This document shows, piece after piece, positions 27,235 through 35,598 of a stretch of DNA of 64,000 nt. The notes under the pieces were generated by a model that had not been told where the DNA came from, ran no database searches, and worked only from the letters and a program-made list of their open reading frames with translations. How positions within the stretch are numbered: position 1 is the first letter of the stretch; every line of letters starts with the position of its first letter. The stretch is from Paraburkholderia mimosarum LMG 23256 = NBRC 106338 (GTDB lineage Bacteria; Pseudomonadota; Gammaproteobacteria; Burkholderiales; Burkholderiaceae): positions 124,001-188,000 of the forward strand of contig NZ_BBJJ01000008.1 in the NCBI RefSeq assembly GCF_000739815.1, given 5' to 3'. The translations under genes were made by a program, and so were the position numbers.

Positions 27235-28398
27235 TCAGTCGCCGCCGTTGGCGAAGCGCGCGATCGGGTCGTCGCTGGACTGGGTCGGGGCGGGGGAGAC
27301 TGCGCCAGCCGTCGAGGCGCGCATGATCTGCGCGCTGCCTACGGGCAGTGAGGACGCCTGGATCGGCGTCGAACCCGCGAGGCCTGCCTGGCGCGCCGCT
27401 GCTGCGGCGTTGGGCGGCGGGGGCTCGAAGGCATCGGCTGCGGCCTCGATGGGGTCGCGCTCAGCGCTGACGGCGGCACCTACCGTAGCGCCGGCGGCGA
27501 GGCTGGTGACGGGGCGCGCGGCATAGACAGGCGCCTCATTGACGGGCGCAACGGCGCCCGCTTCTCGCGCCTGCGCTTGTGCGCTGCCGAGCGAGGCTGG
27601 CGGCGGCTCGAACGCGTCGGCGGATGCGTCGGCAGCCGTCGAAGCAACCGGCACAGCAACCGGCACAGCAGGCGGCACAGCAGCATAAGGCGAGGGCGGC
27701 GCCGCCGCCGCGGCGCGGTTCCGGCTGCCGCCAGGCGCGCGTGCGGGCTCGGGCGCCGGCGCAGGCGATGCGCTCGCCATCGCGGAAGCTCCTCGCGCAT
27801 TGCTCGAACCGGCGGCGCTTTCGGCAGGCGCAGACGCTTGCAGGGTCGGCGCATCGAAAGGCGTGCGCCTGGGCGGCGCCATGCGGCGGATGCCGTCGAA
27901 GCGCTTGGCCCAGTAAGGATTGGTCAGATAGTCGAGGCGCACCGTGCCGCCGGTCGAGGGCGCGTTGACGAACCGCAGCTTGCCGACGTAAATCCCGACA
28001 TGCGAATGGGGCCGACCCGTCGTATTGAAAAAGACGAGGTCGCCTGGCGCGATCTCCCCGGGTTCGATCGTTTCGCCGCGTGTGCTCATCTCGATGGTGG
28101 TGCGCGGCAAATCGACGGAGGCCGAGCGCACGAGCACGTATTTCACGAGGCCGCTGCAATCGAAGCCGCTGTCGGGCGTATTGCCGCCCCATCGATACGG
28201 AATGCCGACGAGAGCCATCGCCTGGATCGAGATTTCCTCGCGGCCTATGCTGTGATCGACAAAATCCGGCAACTCCGGGGGGCGCGTGCGCCACGCGTTT
28301 TCGCTCGAGGACGATGCTCCGCGCGACACCTTTTGCGGCGCGCTCGAACACGCGGCAAGCAACACGGCGATCAGAAGCGGGAGCCAGAGTCGGCGCAT
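27235..28398 (-). CDS. NlpC/P60-family lipoprotein (putative peptidoglycan endopeptidase)
   Basis: A 387-residue lipoprotein. The signal ends in the lipobox LLAAC with Cys17 as the lipidation site. The NlpC/P60 domain is at about residues 55-165. Catalytic Cys81 lies in SGFDCSGLVKYV, the His is about 133 (HSHVGIYVG), and the third polar residue appears to be Asn145 (FVNAPS) in place of the common His. The C-terminal 220 residues are Ala/Pro-rich low complexity with DAFEPPP repeated twice and a VPVA-type repeat; this long tail is unusual. The domain cuts D-Glu-mDAP linkages in relatives. It probably follows phoH but has its own start, since a terminator separates them. Confidence 0.9.
   Translation of the reverse strand: MRRLWLPLLIAVLLAACSSAPQKVSRGASSSSENAWRTRPPELPDFVDHSIGREEISIQAMALVGIPYRWGGNTPDSGFDCSGLVKYVLVRSASVDLPRTTIEMSTRGETIEPGEIAPGDLVFFNTTGRPHSHVGIYVGKLRFVNAPSTGGTVRLDYLTNPYWAKRFDGIRRMAPPRRTPFDAPTLQASAPAESAAGSSNARGASAMASASPAPAPEPARAPGGSRNRAAAAAPPSPYAAVPPAVPVAVPVASTAADASADAFEPPPASLGSAQAQAREAGAVAPVNEAPVYAARPVTSLAAGATVGAAVSAERDPIEAAADAFEPPPPNAAAAARQAGLAGSTPIQASSLPVGSAQIMRASTAGAVSPAPTQSSDDPIARFANGGD
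27644..27679 (-). repeat. In-frame 12-bp tandem repeat, 3 units
   Basis: GCAACCGGCACA (27644-27655), an identical copy (27656-27667) and GCAGGCGGCACA (27668-27679). It encodes the Val-Pro-Val-Ala stretch in the disordered tail of the NlpC lipoprotein, and slippage would keep the frame. Confidence 0.75.
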
Positions 28399-28547
28399 GA
28401 AGCGGGCGAGGCGCGTGCGACGCAGGCGCCATCGGAATAACGGTCGGTCATGGGCGGATAGTAGCCGGTCCGTCAGTGCTTTCGCAAGAATTCTTCATAA
28501 CTTACTTGAAGTTCGTGCGCCAACTGTTGCTCGGGGAACGCGCCCAA

Positions 28548-28585
28548 GAAAAAAGGACCGTATCGGGTTACCCCGCTACGGTCCT
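28548..28585 (-). terminator. Terminator of the phoH-like gene
   Basis: On the minus strand AGGACCGTA (28585-28577) pairs with TACGGTCCT (28562-28554), continued inward by CGGG/CCCG with one mismatch around a 4-base loop, and followed by a T-rich run (28553-28548). It lies about 45 bp past the phoH stop. Confidence 0.93.
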
Positions 28586-28629
28586 CACTTGCGCGTGAAC
28601 GCCCGGTAAAAGGGCGTCCGGCGAACGGC

Positions 28630-30462
28630 TTACAGAATGTCCGACGCGTAATCGGCAAGCCGCGAACGCTCACCGCGGGCGAGTGTCACGTGGCCGCTAT
28701 GCGCCCAGCCCTTGAAACGGTCCACCACATAGGTGAGGCCCGAGCTGCCTTCCGTCAGATACGGCGTGTCGATCTGGGCGATGTTGCCAAGACACACGAT
28801 CTTCGTGCCCGGACCCGCACGGGTGACGAGCGTCTTCATCTGCTTGGGCGTGAGATTCTGCGCCTCGTCGATGATCAGATACTTGTCCACGAACGTGCGC
28901 CCGCGCATGAAGTTCATGCTCTTGACCTTCAGACGCGAACGGATCAGTTCCTGGGTCGCGGCGCGGCCCCATTCGCCGGCGGCGTCGTCGGTCTTCTGGA
29001 GCACTTCGAGGTTATCGTCGAAGGCGCCCATCCACGGTTGCATCTTTTCTTCTTCGGTGCCCGGCAGGAAGCCGATGTCCTCGCCTACCGGCACCGTCGC
29101 GCGCGTCACGATGATCTCGTTGTAACGCTTCTCGTCGAGCACCTGCGCGAGGCCCGCCGCGAGCGCGACGAGCGTCTTGCCCGTGCCGGCCTGGCCGAGC
29201 AGGGTGACGAAGTCGATTTCCGGGTTCATCAGCAGGTTCAGCGCGAAGTTCTGCTCGCGGTTGCGCGCCGTGATGCCCCACACGTTGTTCTTGTGGTGGC
29301 CGTAGTCGCGCAGCGTTTGCAGCAGCGCCGTCTTGCCGTTGAGCTCGCGCACGATCGCATGAAACGCGGGCTCGCCGTTCTGCGGCTCCAGATAGACGAA
29401 CTCGTTCACGAGCATCGAGAGGCATTCGGGACCCGTCACGCGGTAATACGTCGTGCCGGTCTTGGTCTCCTGCCAGGACTCCATGCCCTTGGCGTGCTTC
29501 GTCCAGAAGTCCTGCGGCAGCGCGCGCACGCCCGAGTAGAGCAGATCCTTGTCTTCGAGAACCTGGTCGTTGAAGTAGTCTTCCGCGGGCAGGCCCAGCG
29601 CATGGGCCTTGATGCGCATGTTGATGTCTTTCGACACCAGCACGACGAGGCGGTCTGGGCGGTCGCGCTGCAGCGCGCGCACGACGCCGAGGATCTGGTT
29701 GTCGGCCTTGCCTTGGGGCAGGCCATCGACCGGATCGATGTGTGTGAGCGTGGTCTGGAAGTACAGGCGTCCGAGCGCCTCGCGGCTGCCGAGGCGGCCG
29801 AGCGAAATGCCTTCGGAGATGGGGCCGGCATTGGCGACCAGCTGGTCGAGCGTGCGGCTCACCTGGCGCGCGTTGCGCGCGACTTCCGACATGCCCTTCT
29901 TGTGGTTGTCGAGTTCTTCCAACGTCATCATCGGCAGATAGACGTCGTGTTCCTCGAAGCGGAAAAGGCAGGTCGGGTCGTGCATGAGCACGTTCGTGTC
30001 GAGCACGAAAAGCTTCTGGACTTCCGTGCTCTCTTCCGGATGCACGCGCTTTTTCGTGCCGGGACGCGTGGCCGGTGCAGCAGCGCCGCCGGACGCTTTG
30101 GTCGAGACGGGTTTGCCGCCGCGTGCAACCGGTGCCTCGTCGCCGCCGGTGCGCGCTTCGAGCGGCTGCAACAGCACAGGCGTGGCCTGTTTGCGTTTGT
30201 TGCGTGCGGGCGCCGGGGCGACGGGCTCGAGCGCGGCCAGTTCGGCACTCGCGCTCGAGAGCGGGACCGTGCGCAACGTGGTCGCGGCGTTGGCCGCCGG
30301 CGTCATCGGCTCGGCGACGCTGGCCGGGCCGTATTCGCCAACGTCGGCAGCGTCGTTCTCGCTCGCGGCTTTGCGTGTGCTCCGCGTCGTGCGGGCGCGC
30401 GCCTTGCATTCTTCGGGCGGCAGCAGGTTGCCGAGCTTGCTGGGGGGAGTAGGCAAAGGCAT
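28630..30462 (-). CDS. PhoH-family ATPase with N-terminal PIN domain (YlaK-like)
   Basis: A 610-residue fusion. Residues 1-145 are low complexity (Ala, Pro, Arg). A PIN-like nuclease domain starts at KLFVLDTNVLMHDP (about 150-163) with further acidic residues at MTLEELDNHKKG and VLVSKDI. The PhoH RecA-like ATPase follows with Walker A GQAGTGKT (423-430), Walker B KYLIIDEAQNLTPKQMKTLVTRAG and the C-terminal GLTYVVDRFKGW. PIN-PhoH proteins are RNA-directed ATPases/ribonucleases in actinobacteria; the role in proteobacteria is poorly known. The N-terminal extension is longer than in most homologues. It lies downstream of a structured RNA candidate. Confidence 0.93.
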   Translation of the reverse strand: MPLPTPPSKLGNLLPPEECKARARTTRSTRKAASENDAADVGEYGPASVAEPMTPAANAATTLRTVPLSSASAELAALEPVAPAPARNKRKQATPVLLQPLEARTGGDEAPVARGGKPVSTKASGGAAAPATRPGTKKRVHPEESTEVQKLFVLDTNVLMHDPTCLFRFEEHDVYLPMMTLEELDNHKKGMSEVARNARQVSRTLDQLVANAGPISEGISLGRLGSREALGRLYFQTTLTHIDPVDGLPQGKADNQILGVVRALQRDRPDRLVVLVSKDINMRIKAHALGLPAEDYFNDQVLEDKDLLYSGVRALPQDFWTKHAKGMESWQETKTGTTYYRVTGPECLSMLVNEFVYLEPQNGEPAFHAIVRELNGKTALLQTLRDYGHHKNNVWGITARNREQNFALNLLMNPEIDFVTLLGQAGTGKTLVALAAGLAQVLDEKRYNEIIVTRATVPVGEDIGFLPGTEEEKMQPWMGAFDDNLEVLQKTDDAAGEWGRAATQELIRSRLKVKSMNFMRGRTFVDKYLIIDEAQNLTPKQMKTLVTRAGPGTKIVCLGNIAQIDTPYLTEGSSGLTYVVDRFKGWAHSGHVTLARGERSRLADYASDIL

Positions 30463-30697
30463 GGTGTCCCTCGAAAAAATCGGGTCGAGTGGTCGCGGGG
30501 TTACCCAGTAAGGCGCGCTTTCGGGCGGTGCGTGCGGATGCCGGGTAGGCGCCCGCCGTTACTGCGCAAGGTGCGCGCTCAGGTCAGAAAATGCCGGTTC
30601 GCCTGGTTTTCGATCAGCTCCTTGACGTTTGCGCATGCCGGGTCGCAAAGCCGGCATGGACGGAAAGAAAAGCGGTAGGGAACAGCGTAGGACAAAC
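30463..30697 (-). other. Leader region between the RNA candidate and phoH
   Basis: 235 bp with no ORF of note between the terminator-like hairpin at 30698-30735 and the phoH start. No clear phoH promoter was seen; phoH expression may come from here or by read-through of the hairpin. Confidence 0.4.
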
Positions 30698-30735
30698 AAA
30701 AAAGCCGCCGCCCCGGATGACGAGGCAAGCGGCTT
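30698..30735 (-). terminator. Intrinsic terminator of the RNA candidate
   Basis: On the minus strand AAGCCGC (30735-30729) pairs with GCGGCTT (30708-30702) across a 20-nt GC-rich loop, followed by T residues (30703-30698). It sits about 240 bp before the phoH start. Confidence 0.7.
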
Positions 30736-30842
30736 CACTTCGGTGTTGACCCGTTGCCTCCGATGCGCATTTCCGGTCATCCCATGACCGGCAGCGACAC
30801 CGACGCAACGCGACGTAAAAAGGGTTGGACAGGCACTCATTG
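30698..30842 (-). ncRNA. Candidate structured small RNA or riboswitch-like leader
   Basis: A roughly 145-nt element on the minus strand between bcp and phoH. Reading 5' to 3' it has CGUUGC (30810-30805), CGGUGU (30802-30797), a perfect 8-bp hairpin CCGGUCAU-GGG-AUGACCGG (30791-30773), GCAACG (30757-30752) and ACACCG (30746-30741). The first pairs with the fourth and the second with the fifth, which cross as in an H-type pseudoknot. A terminator follows (AAGCCGC ... GCGGCTT plus a T run ending at 30698). The -10-like TATATT lies 30854-30849. I do not recognise it as a known RNA family. Either a free sRNA or an attenuated leader of phoH. Confidence 0.55.
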
Positions 30843-30848
30843 CAGCCC

Positions 30849-30878
30849 AATATAACGCTCCTCAAAGCGCTTGTACAG
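30849..30878 (-). promoter_or_regulatory. Promoter-like element for the RNA candidate
   Basis: On the minus strand CTGTAC (30878-30873), an 18-bp spacer and TATATT (30854-30849). The -35 lies inside the end of bcp. Only the -10 is close to consensus. Confidence 0.45.
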
Positions 30879-31332
30879 CCTCCAGAATTTCCTCGACATG
30901 GCCCGGCACCTTGATTCCGCGCCACTCCTGGCGCAGTACCCCGTCGGCGTCGATGAGGAAGGTCGAGCGTTCGATACCTCGAACCTGTTTGCCATACATT
31001 TTCTTCAATTTGATGACGTCGAAGAGCGTGCAGAGCGCTTCGTCGGCATCCGATACCAAGGTAAACGGCAGTTCGAGCTTGGCCTTGAAGTTATCGTGCG
31101 AGCGCACGCTGTCACGCGACACGCCCACGATCTGCGCGCCGGCCTTCCTGAACTTCGGAGAGAGGTCGCGGAACTGCAGACCTTCGGTCGTGCAGCCCGG
31201 CGTGTTGTCTTTCGGATAGAAGTACAGCACCACCTTGCTGCCCCTCAGGCTCGAGAGCGTGAAGTCGCCGCCGGTGGCGGGCGCGGTGAAGTCGGGAACG
31301 GGTTGGTCGACTGCGATGGTCACGTCAGGCAC
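30862..31332 (-). CDS. bcp: Thioredoxin-dependent peroxiredoxin Bcp/PrxQ
   Basis: A 156-residue peroxiredoxin that reduces H2O2 and organic peroxides in the cytoplasm. The peroxidatic Cys47 lies in PKDNTPGCTTEGLQFRD. The cysteine five residues later, which serves as resolving cysteine in E. coli Bcp, is replaced by Gln/Phe sequence; the only other cysteine is Cys101 (ADEALCTLFDV). It is therefore a 1-Cys or atypical 2-Cys member, as reported for some Burkholderia Bcp proteins. It lies downstream of arnD on the same strand. Confidence 0.94.
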   Translation of the reverse strand: MPDVTIAVDQPVPDFTAPATGGDFTLSSLRGSKVVLYFYPKDNTPGCTTEGLQFRDLSPKFRKAGAQIVGVSRDSVRSHDNFKAKLELPFTLVSDADEALCTLFDVIKLKKMYGKQVRGIERSTFLIDADGVLRQEWRGIKVPGHVEEILEAVQAL

Positions 31333-31480
31333 GTGGCTCTCCCTTTGTTATTGGCGCGCGCTGCCGCAGCGCCTTCAGGCTGGACGCGCTGCGGTGCCGG
31401 TTCGCCGGAACGGCGTGCCGCCCGCGGTGCGGGGCGTTACACGGGCACGGATCCTGGCGGGCGCCCCGCGGGCGGCGGAT

Positions 31481-32377
31481 TCAGTCGGGCTGAACGATCA
31501 ACTGGCCCGAGCGGCCGGCGATCTCGCCCCAGGTGACAGGGTACGATGGCAGCGAATCCGGGTCCAGCGTCGCATGGTAATCGCCCATCGTGGCAAACGT
31601 GTGGCCTTGCGCGCGCCAGCCGGCCAGCAGTTGCTCGAACACGCCCGCGAGCTTCTGGCCTTCGAGTTCGGCATGCAACGTGAAGACCTGGTCGTGCGGA
31701 TTGTTCTCCGTGCGCTTGAGCAGCCACGCCGCGACCGTGCCGGTATCGACACCGTCCACGCCGAGCACTTCGTCGAGCGTGGGCAAGGTGGTGGGCATTT
31801 GCACGTGGTTCAGCGTGCGGCCTGCCACCACGGGGCGATAGGGCGAATGCCCGCGCCCGTCGGAAGCGTACTTCATGCCCCAGGCGTCGATCTGCTCGAA
31901 GGCGGCCTCGTTCATCTGCCAGCCTGCCGCACCGTGCGTGACGGGCGGCGTGCCGAAGATCCGCGTGAAGCGGTCATGGCTCTTCTGCATCTGGCGCGCG
32001 GTCCATCGCGCATCGCGTGTGCGAACGTTGTCCTGCCAGTACACGTGATCCCACGTATGGATGCCGCACTCGAAGCCGGCTTCGTGTATCGCGCGCATTT
32101 GCGCAGCCGCCTCCACGCCGATGTCGGGGCCAGGCAGCAGCACGCCGTACATCAGCTGCCTCAAGCCGTAATGCTCGACCACGGATGTGCGCGAGACTTT
32201 CTTGAGAAAGCCCGGCCGGAAGACGCGCCGCAGCGCCCAGCCCGTGTGATCGGGACCGAGGCTGAACAGGAACGTGGCGCGCGCCTTGTAGCGGTCGAAG
32301 ATGCGCGCGAGGTTCGGCACGCCTTCGCGCGTGCCGCGCAGCGTGTCGACGTCGATTTTCAGGACGATGCGGGCCAA
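31481..32377 (-). CDS. arnD: 4-deoxy-4-formamido-L-arabinose-phosphoundecaprenol deformylase ArnD
   Basis: A 298-residue polysaccharide-deacetylase-fold (CE4) metal hydrolase. KIDVDTLRGTREGVPNLARIFDRYKARATFLFSLGPDHTGWALRRVF opens the domain with the metal-binding Asp motif; HTWDHVYWQDN supplies the His ligands. It removes the formyl group from undecaprenyl-phosphate-Ara4FN on the cytoplasmic side of the inner membrane, committing the Ara4N donor to lipid A modification. It follows the decarboxylase gene by 24 bp. The specific match to ArnD, not only to the broad family, is supported by the cluster. Confidence 0.95.
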   Translation of the reverse strand: MARIVLKIDVDTLRGTREGVPNLARIFDRYKARATFLFSLGPDHTGWALRRVFRPGFLKKVSRTSVVEHYGLRQLMYGVLLPGPDIGVEAAAQMRAIHEAGFECGIHTWDHVYWQDNVRTRDARWTARQMQKSHDRFTRIFGTPPVTHGAAGWQMNEAAFEQIDAWGMKYASDGRGHSPYRPVVAGRTLNHVQMPTTLPTLDEVLGVDGVDTGTVAAWLLKRTENNPHDQVFTLHAELEGQKLAGVFEQLLAGWRAQGHTFATMGDYHATLDPDSLPSYPVTWGEIAGRSGQLIVQPD

Positions 32378-32401
32378 GTGACTGGGACCTTTGTCTGAAG
32401 C

Positions 32402-33451
32402 TTAGTGTTGCTCGACGAGCGCACGGGCTTCGGCCACATGGCCACGGTACGCTTCGAAGATCTTGCGCAGCGCTTCGTCGAAGGTCGACTTCGGCGCCCA
32501 GCCTAGTTCCTGCTTCGTGTTGTCGATCTTCGGCACGCGATTCTGTACGTCCTGATAGCCCGCGCCGTAGTAGGCGCCCGACGACGTTTCGACGAGTTGC
32601 ACCTTCCTGGCCGACTCCGCGTATTCGGGGAACTCGGCCGCGAGCGCGAGCATCTTGTGCGCGAGTTCGCGCACCGAGAAGTTGTTGGTCGGGTTGCCGA
32701 TGTTGTAGATCTTGCCCGTGGCCACGCCGTCCTTGTTCTCGATGATCTTCATGAGCGCTTCGATGCCGTCGTCGATGTCGGTGAACGCGCGCTTTTGCGC
32801 GCCGCCATCCACGAGGCTGATGTTCTCGCCGCGCACGATGTGGCCGAGGAACTGCGTGACGACGCGCGACGAACCTTCCTTCGGCGTGTAGATCGAGTCG
32901 AGGCCCGGGCCGATCCAGTTGAACGGACGGAACAGCGTGAAGTTCAGGCCTTCCATGCCGTAGCCCCAGATCACGCGGTCCATGAGCTGCTTCGAGCACG
33001 CATAGATCCAGCGCGGCTTGTTGATCGGGCCGTAGGTGAGGGCGGACGCATCGGGGTCGAACTGCTCGTCGCTGCACATGCCGTAGACCTCGGAGGTCGA
33101 CGGGAAGACGAGGTGCTTGCGGTACTTCACGGCCGAACGCACGATGGGCAGATTCGCCTCGAAGTCGAGCTCGAACACGCGCAGCGGCTGCTGCACGTAG
33201 GTAGCGGGCGTGGCGATGGCGACGAGCGGCAGGATCACGTCGCACTTCTTGACGTGATACTCGACCCACTCCTTGTTGATCGTGATGTCGCCTTCGAAGA
33301 AGTGCATACGCTCATGCTTGACGAGGTCGCCGAGGCGCTCCGTCTGCATGTCCATGCCGAACACTTCCCAGTTCGTGGTTTCGAGGATGCGCTTGGACAG
33401 GTGGTGGCCGATGAAGCCGTTCACACCCAGGATCAGAACTTTTTTGGTCAT
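32402..33451 (-). CDS. arnA: UDP-glucuronic acid oxidative decarboxylase (ArnA C-terminal half as separate protein)
   Basis: A 349-residue SDR-type enzyme converting UDP-glucuronate to UDP-4-keto-arabinose. The NAD motif [14 protein letters not shown] is at the N-terminus. The catalytic set includes PSTSEVYGM and [17 protein letters not shown] (YxxxK-like). [24 protein letters not shown] carries the decarboxylation residues of ArnA. In E. coli this domain is fused to the formyltransferase; here the two are separate genes whose stop and start overlap (ATGA at 33451-33448), in the order formyltransferase then decarboxylase. Confidence 0.95.
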   Translation of the reverse strand: MTKKVLILGVNGFIGHHLSKRILETTNWEVFGMDMQTERLGDLVKHERMHFFEGDITINKEWVEYHVKKCDVILPLVAIATPATYVQQPLRVFELDFEANLPIVRSAVKYRKHLVFPSTSEVYGMCSDEQFDPDASALTYGPINKPRWIYACSKQLMDRVIWGYGMEGLNFTLFRPFNWIGPGLDSIYTPKEGSSRVVTQFLGHIVRGENISLVDGGAQKRAFTDIDDGIEALMKIIENKDGVATGKIYNIGNPTNNFSVRELAHKMLALAAEFPEYAESARKVQLVETSSGAYYGAGYQDVQNRVPKIDNTKQELGWAPKSTFDEALRKIFEAYRGHVAEARALVEQH

Positions 33452-34410
33452 GGACGGGGGACAGATGAAATGAGTTCGGAGAACGCGGCGGGGCGGATGA
33501 CGGTCTCCTGACCGCCATGGCTCGGCGCATGCCGCAGTTCGTGGATCGCGATGGCGCGGCCGTCGCCGCAGACGGCGAAAAACGCATTATCGCTTACGTG
33601 GATGCCGACGGGCAATCCGGCGAGGGTGCGGACCCTTTCGGCGTCTTGCGAGCCGGGGCGCACGAGGCGCGCGCGGGCGATCACGAACCGCGCGTTGCCG
33701 ACATCCGTGAACGCGCCCGGATAGGGCGGCGCGACGGCGCGAATCAGGTTGTACACCTGCTGCGCGCTCTGGCCGAAGTCGATGCGGCCGTCCTCGGGCT
33801 TGCGCCCGCCGTAGTAGCTGCCCTTGGCGAGATCGTTCGGAAGATGCGGCGCTTCGCCCGCGATCAGCGCGGGCAGCACGCGCCAGAGCGTTTGCTCGGC
33901 GGCCACCGTCACCTTGTCGAAGACCTGTGCCGCGGTGTCGTCGGGGAGGATCGGCACCGGCGTCTGCGCGACGATGGCGCCGGCATCGGGCTTCGCGGCC
34001 ATTTCGTGCAGCGTGGCGCCGGTTTCGGTCTCGCCGTTGAGCACGGCCCAGTTCGTGGGTACGCGTCCGCGGTACTTAGGCAGCAGCGAGCCGTGCATGT
34101 TGTACGCGCCGCGCGCTGCGAGCGCGAGCAGGTCCACGGGCAGCATGTGCCGGTAGTAGAACGAGAAGATGAAGTCCGGACGCGCCGCGGAAACGGCGGC
34201 GCGCAGCTCGGCACTCCTCGGATCGGCAGGCGTGACGACTTCGATGCCATGCTCCTCGGCCACCGACTTCACGCTGCCGAACCAGATGTTCTCGGTCGGG
34301 CTGTCCTCGTGCGTGACGACGAGCGCGACGTCGACGCCGCCCGCGAGCAGCACCTGCAGGCAGCGCACGCCCACGTTGTGATACGCGAAGACGACGGCGC
34401 GCGGCTTCAT
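33448..34410 (-). CDS. arnA: UDP-Ara4N formyltransferase (ArnA N-terminal half as separate protein)
   Basis: A 320-residue formyltetrahydrofolate-dependent transferase that makes UDP-Ara4[23 protein letters not shown] starts the fold. The catalytic loop [35 protein letters not shown] contains the Asn and His, and the Asp lies in [12 protein letters not shown]. The C-terminal domain resembles the Fmt C-terminus. The start at 34410 overlaps the arnC stop by 4 bp, and its own stop overlaps the decarboxylase start, so arnC, formyltransferase and decarboxylase are tightly coupled. Confidence 0.94.
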   Translation of the reverse strand: MKPRAVVFAYHNVGVRCLQVLLAGGVDVALVVTHEDSPTENIWFGSVKSVAEEHGIEVVTPADPRSAELRAAVSAARPDFIFSFYYRHMLPVDLLALAARGAYNMHGSLLPKYRGRVPTNWAVLNGETETGATLHEMAAKPDAGAIVAQTPVPILPDDTAAQVFDKVTVAAEQTLWRVLPALIAGEAPHLPNDLAKGSYYGGRKPEDGRIDFGQSAQQVYNLIRAVAPPYPGAFTDVGNARFVIARARLVRPGSQDAERVRTLAGLPVGIHVSDNAFFAVCGDGRAIAIHELRHAPSHGGQETVIRPAAFSELISSVPRP

Positions 34411-35480
34411 TGACGGGCTCCTTCGTTGGCCGGGTTGGTCCCGACGTTGGCCGGTCGTGCGAACGCGGCGGCCTGCATGACGTCCTGGCGCGGCGTATCG
34501 GCGACGGCGCGGTCGTTGCGCTCCTCGAGGATCGTCTGGATCAGATAGCGGGGGCGTGCACGCACCTGCTGGTAGATGCGGCCGATGTACTCGCCGAGCA
34601 GACCGAGCGCGAAGATGATCACGCCGAGCAGGAAGAACGTGATGGCGAAGAGCGTGAATACGCCTTGCACTTCCGCGCCGAGGATGAAGCGGCGAATCAG
34701 CAGCAGCACGAAGAGGCCGGCCGAGCCGAGCGACAGGATCACGCCGATGAACGAGAGCCACTGCAGCGGCACGACGGAGAAACCCGTCACGAGGTCGAAA
34801 TTCAGCCGGATGAGGCTATAGAGCGAATACTTCGACTCGCCCGCGAAGCGCTCCTCGTGCGCGACCTCCACCTCGACGGGGTTCTGCGAGAACGTGTACG
34901 CGAGCGCGGGGATGAACGTGTTGATTTCGCCGCAGCGGTTGATCGTGTCGATGATGCGGCGGTCGTACGCGCGCAGCATGCAGCCCTGATCGGTCATCTT
35001 GATGCGCGTGATGCGCTCGCGCAGCCGGTTCATGGCCTGCGACGCCTTGCGCCGCCACAGGCTGTCCTGGCGTTGCTTGCGGATCGTCCCGACGTAGTCG
35101 TAGCCTTCGCGCATCTTCTCGACGAGCTTGCCGATCTCCTCGGGCGGATTTTGCAGGTCGGCGTCGAGCGTGATGACGATCTCGCCGCGCGCCTGCTCGA
35201 AGCCCGCGAGAATCGCCATGTGCTGCCCGTAGTTGCCGTTGAGCAGGATCGCGCGGGTGGCGTCGGGGCGTGCGCGGAACTGCTCGGCGAGCATCGCGGC
35301 CGAGCGGTCGCGGCTGCCGTCGTTGATGAAGATCACTTCGTACGAGGTGCCTAGCTTGTCGAGCGCCGGGTACAGGCGCGCGAACAGCGCGGGAAGGCCT
35401 GCTTCCTCGTTGTAGACCGGAATGATGACCGAGACTTCCGGCGTGTCCGGGGTCAAGGTGCGTTGTTCCGTTTGACTCAT
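34407..35480 (-). CDS. arnC: Undecaprenyl-phosphate Ara4FN transferase ArnC
   Basis: A 357-residue GT2 glycosyltransferase with C-terminal membrane anchors. The catalytic domain includes VSVIIPVYNEEAGLPALFARL, EVIFINDGSRD, GEIVITLDADLQNPPEEI (metal-binding D-x-D) and TDQGCMLRAYDRRII. Two membrane segments near residues 230-260 and 270-300 (SFIGVILSLGSAGLFVLLLI, FAITFFLLGVIIFALGLLGEYIGRIY) hold it at the inner membrane. It transfers Ara4FN to undecaprenyl phosphate. The start MSQTEQRTLTP at 35480 is preferred, though a longer N-terminus is possible because the ribosome site is weak. Confidence 0.95.
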   Translation of the reverse strand: MSQTEQRTLTPDTPEVSVIIPVYNEEAGLPALFARLYPALDKLGTSYEVIFINDGSRDRSAAMLAEQFRARPDATRAILLNGNYGQHMAILAGFEQARGEIVITLDADLQNPPEEIGKLVEKMREGYDYVGTIRKQRQDSLWRRKASQAMNRLRERITRIKMTDQGCMLRAYDRRIIDTINRCGEINTFIPALAYTFSQNPVEVEVAHEERFAGESKYSLYSLIRLNFDLVTGFSVVPLQWLSFIGVILSLGSAGLFVLLLIRRFILGAEVQGVFTLFAITFFLLGVIIFALGLLGEYIGRIYQQVRARPRYLIQTILEERNDRAVADTPRQDVMQAAAFARPANVGTNPANEGARQ

Positions 35481-35598
35481 GTGTGCGTCGATTCCGTTAT
35501 TGATGCTGCGGTTTACTGCGTGCGCAGACCGGTAGCGCATGAGCTGCACCGTCTGTCTGCGTTTCCCCTGATGCTTCCCGGCCGACTCTTTCCGCGGC

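Noticed and set aside
28690..30678. 662-codon plus-strand frame opposite phoH
   Set aside because: A GC-rich antisense shadow; phoH has intact PIN and Walker motifs.
30835..30870. GAGGAGCG ... GCTGCAA on the minus strand, like the start of an SAH riboswitch
   Set aside because: In SAH riboswitches these parts are adjacent (GAGGAGCGCTGCAA). Here nine extra bases separate them, the later GCCAGGCTC core is absent, and the downstream gene is not in SAM/SAH metabolism.
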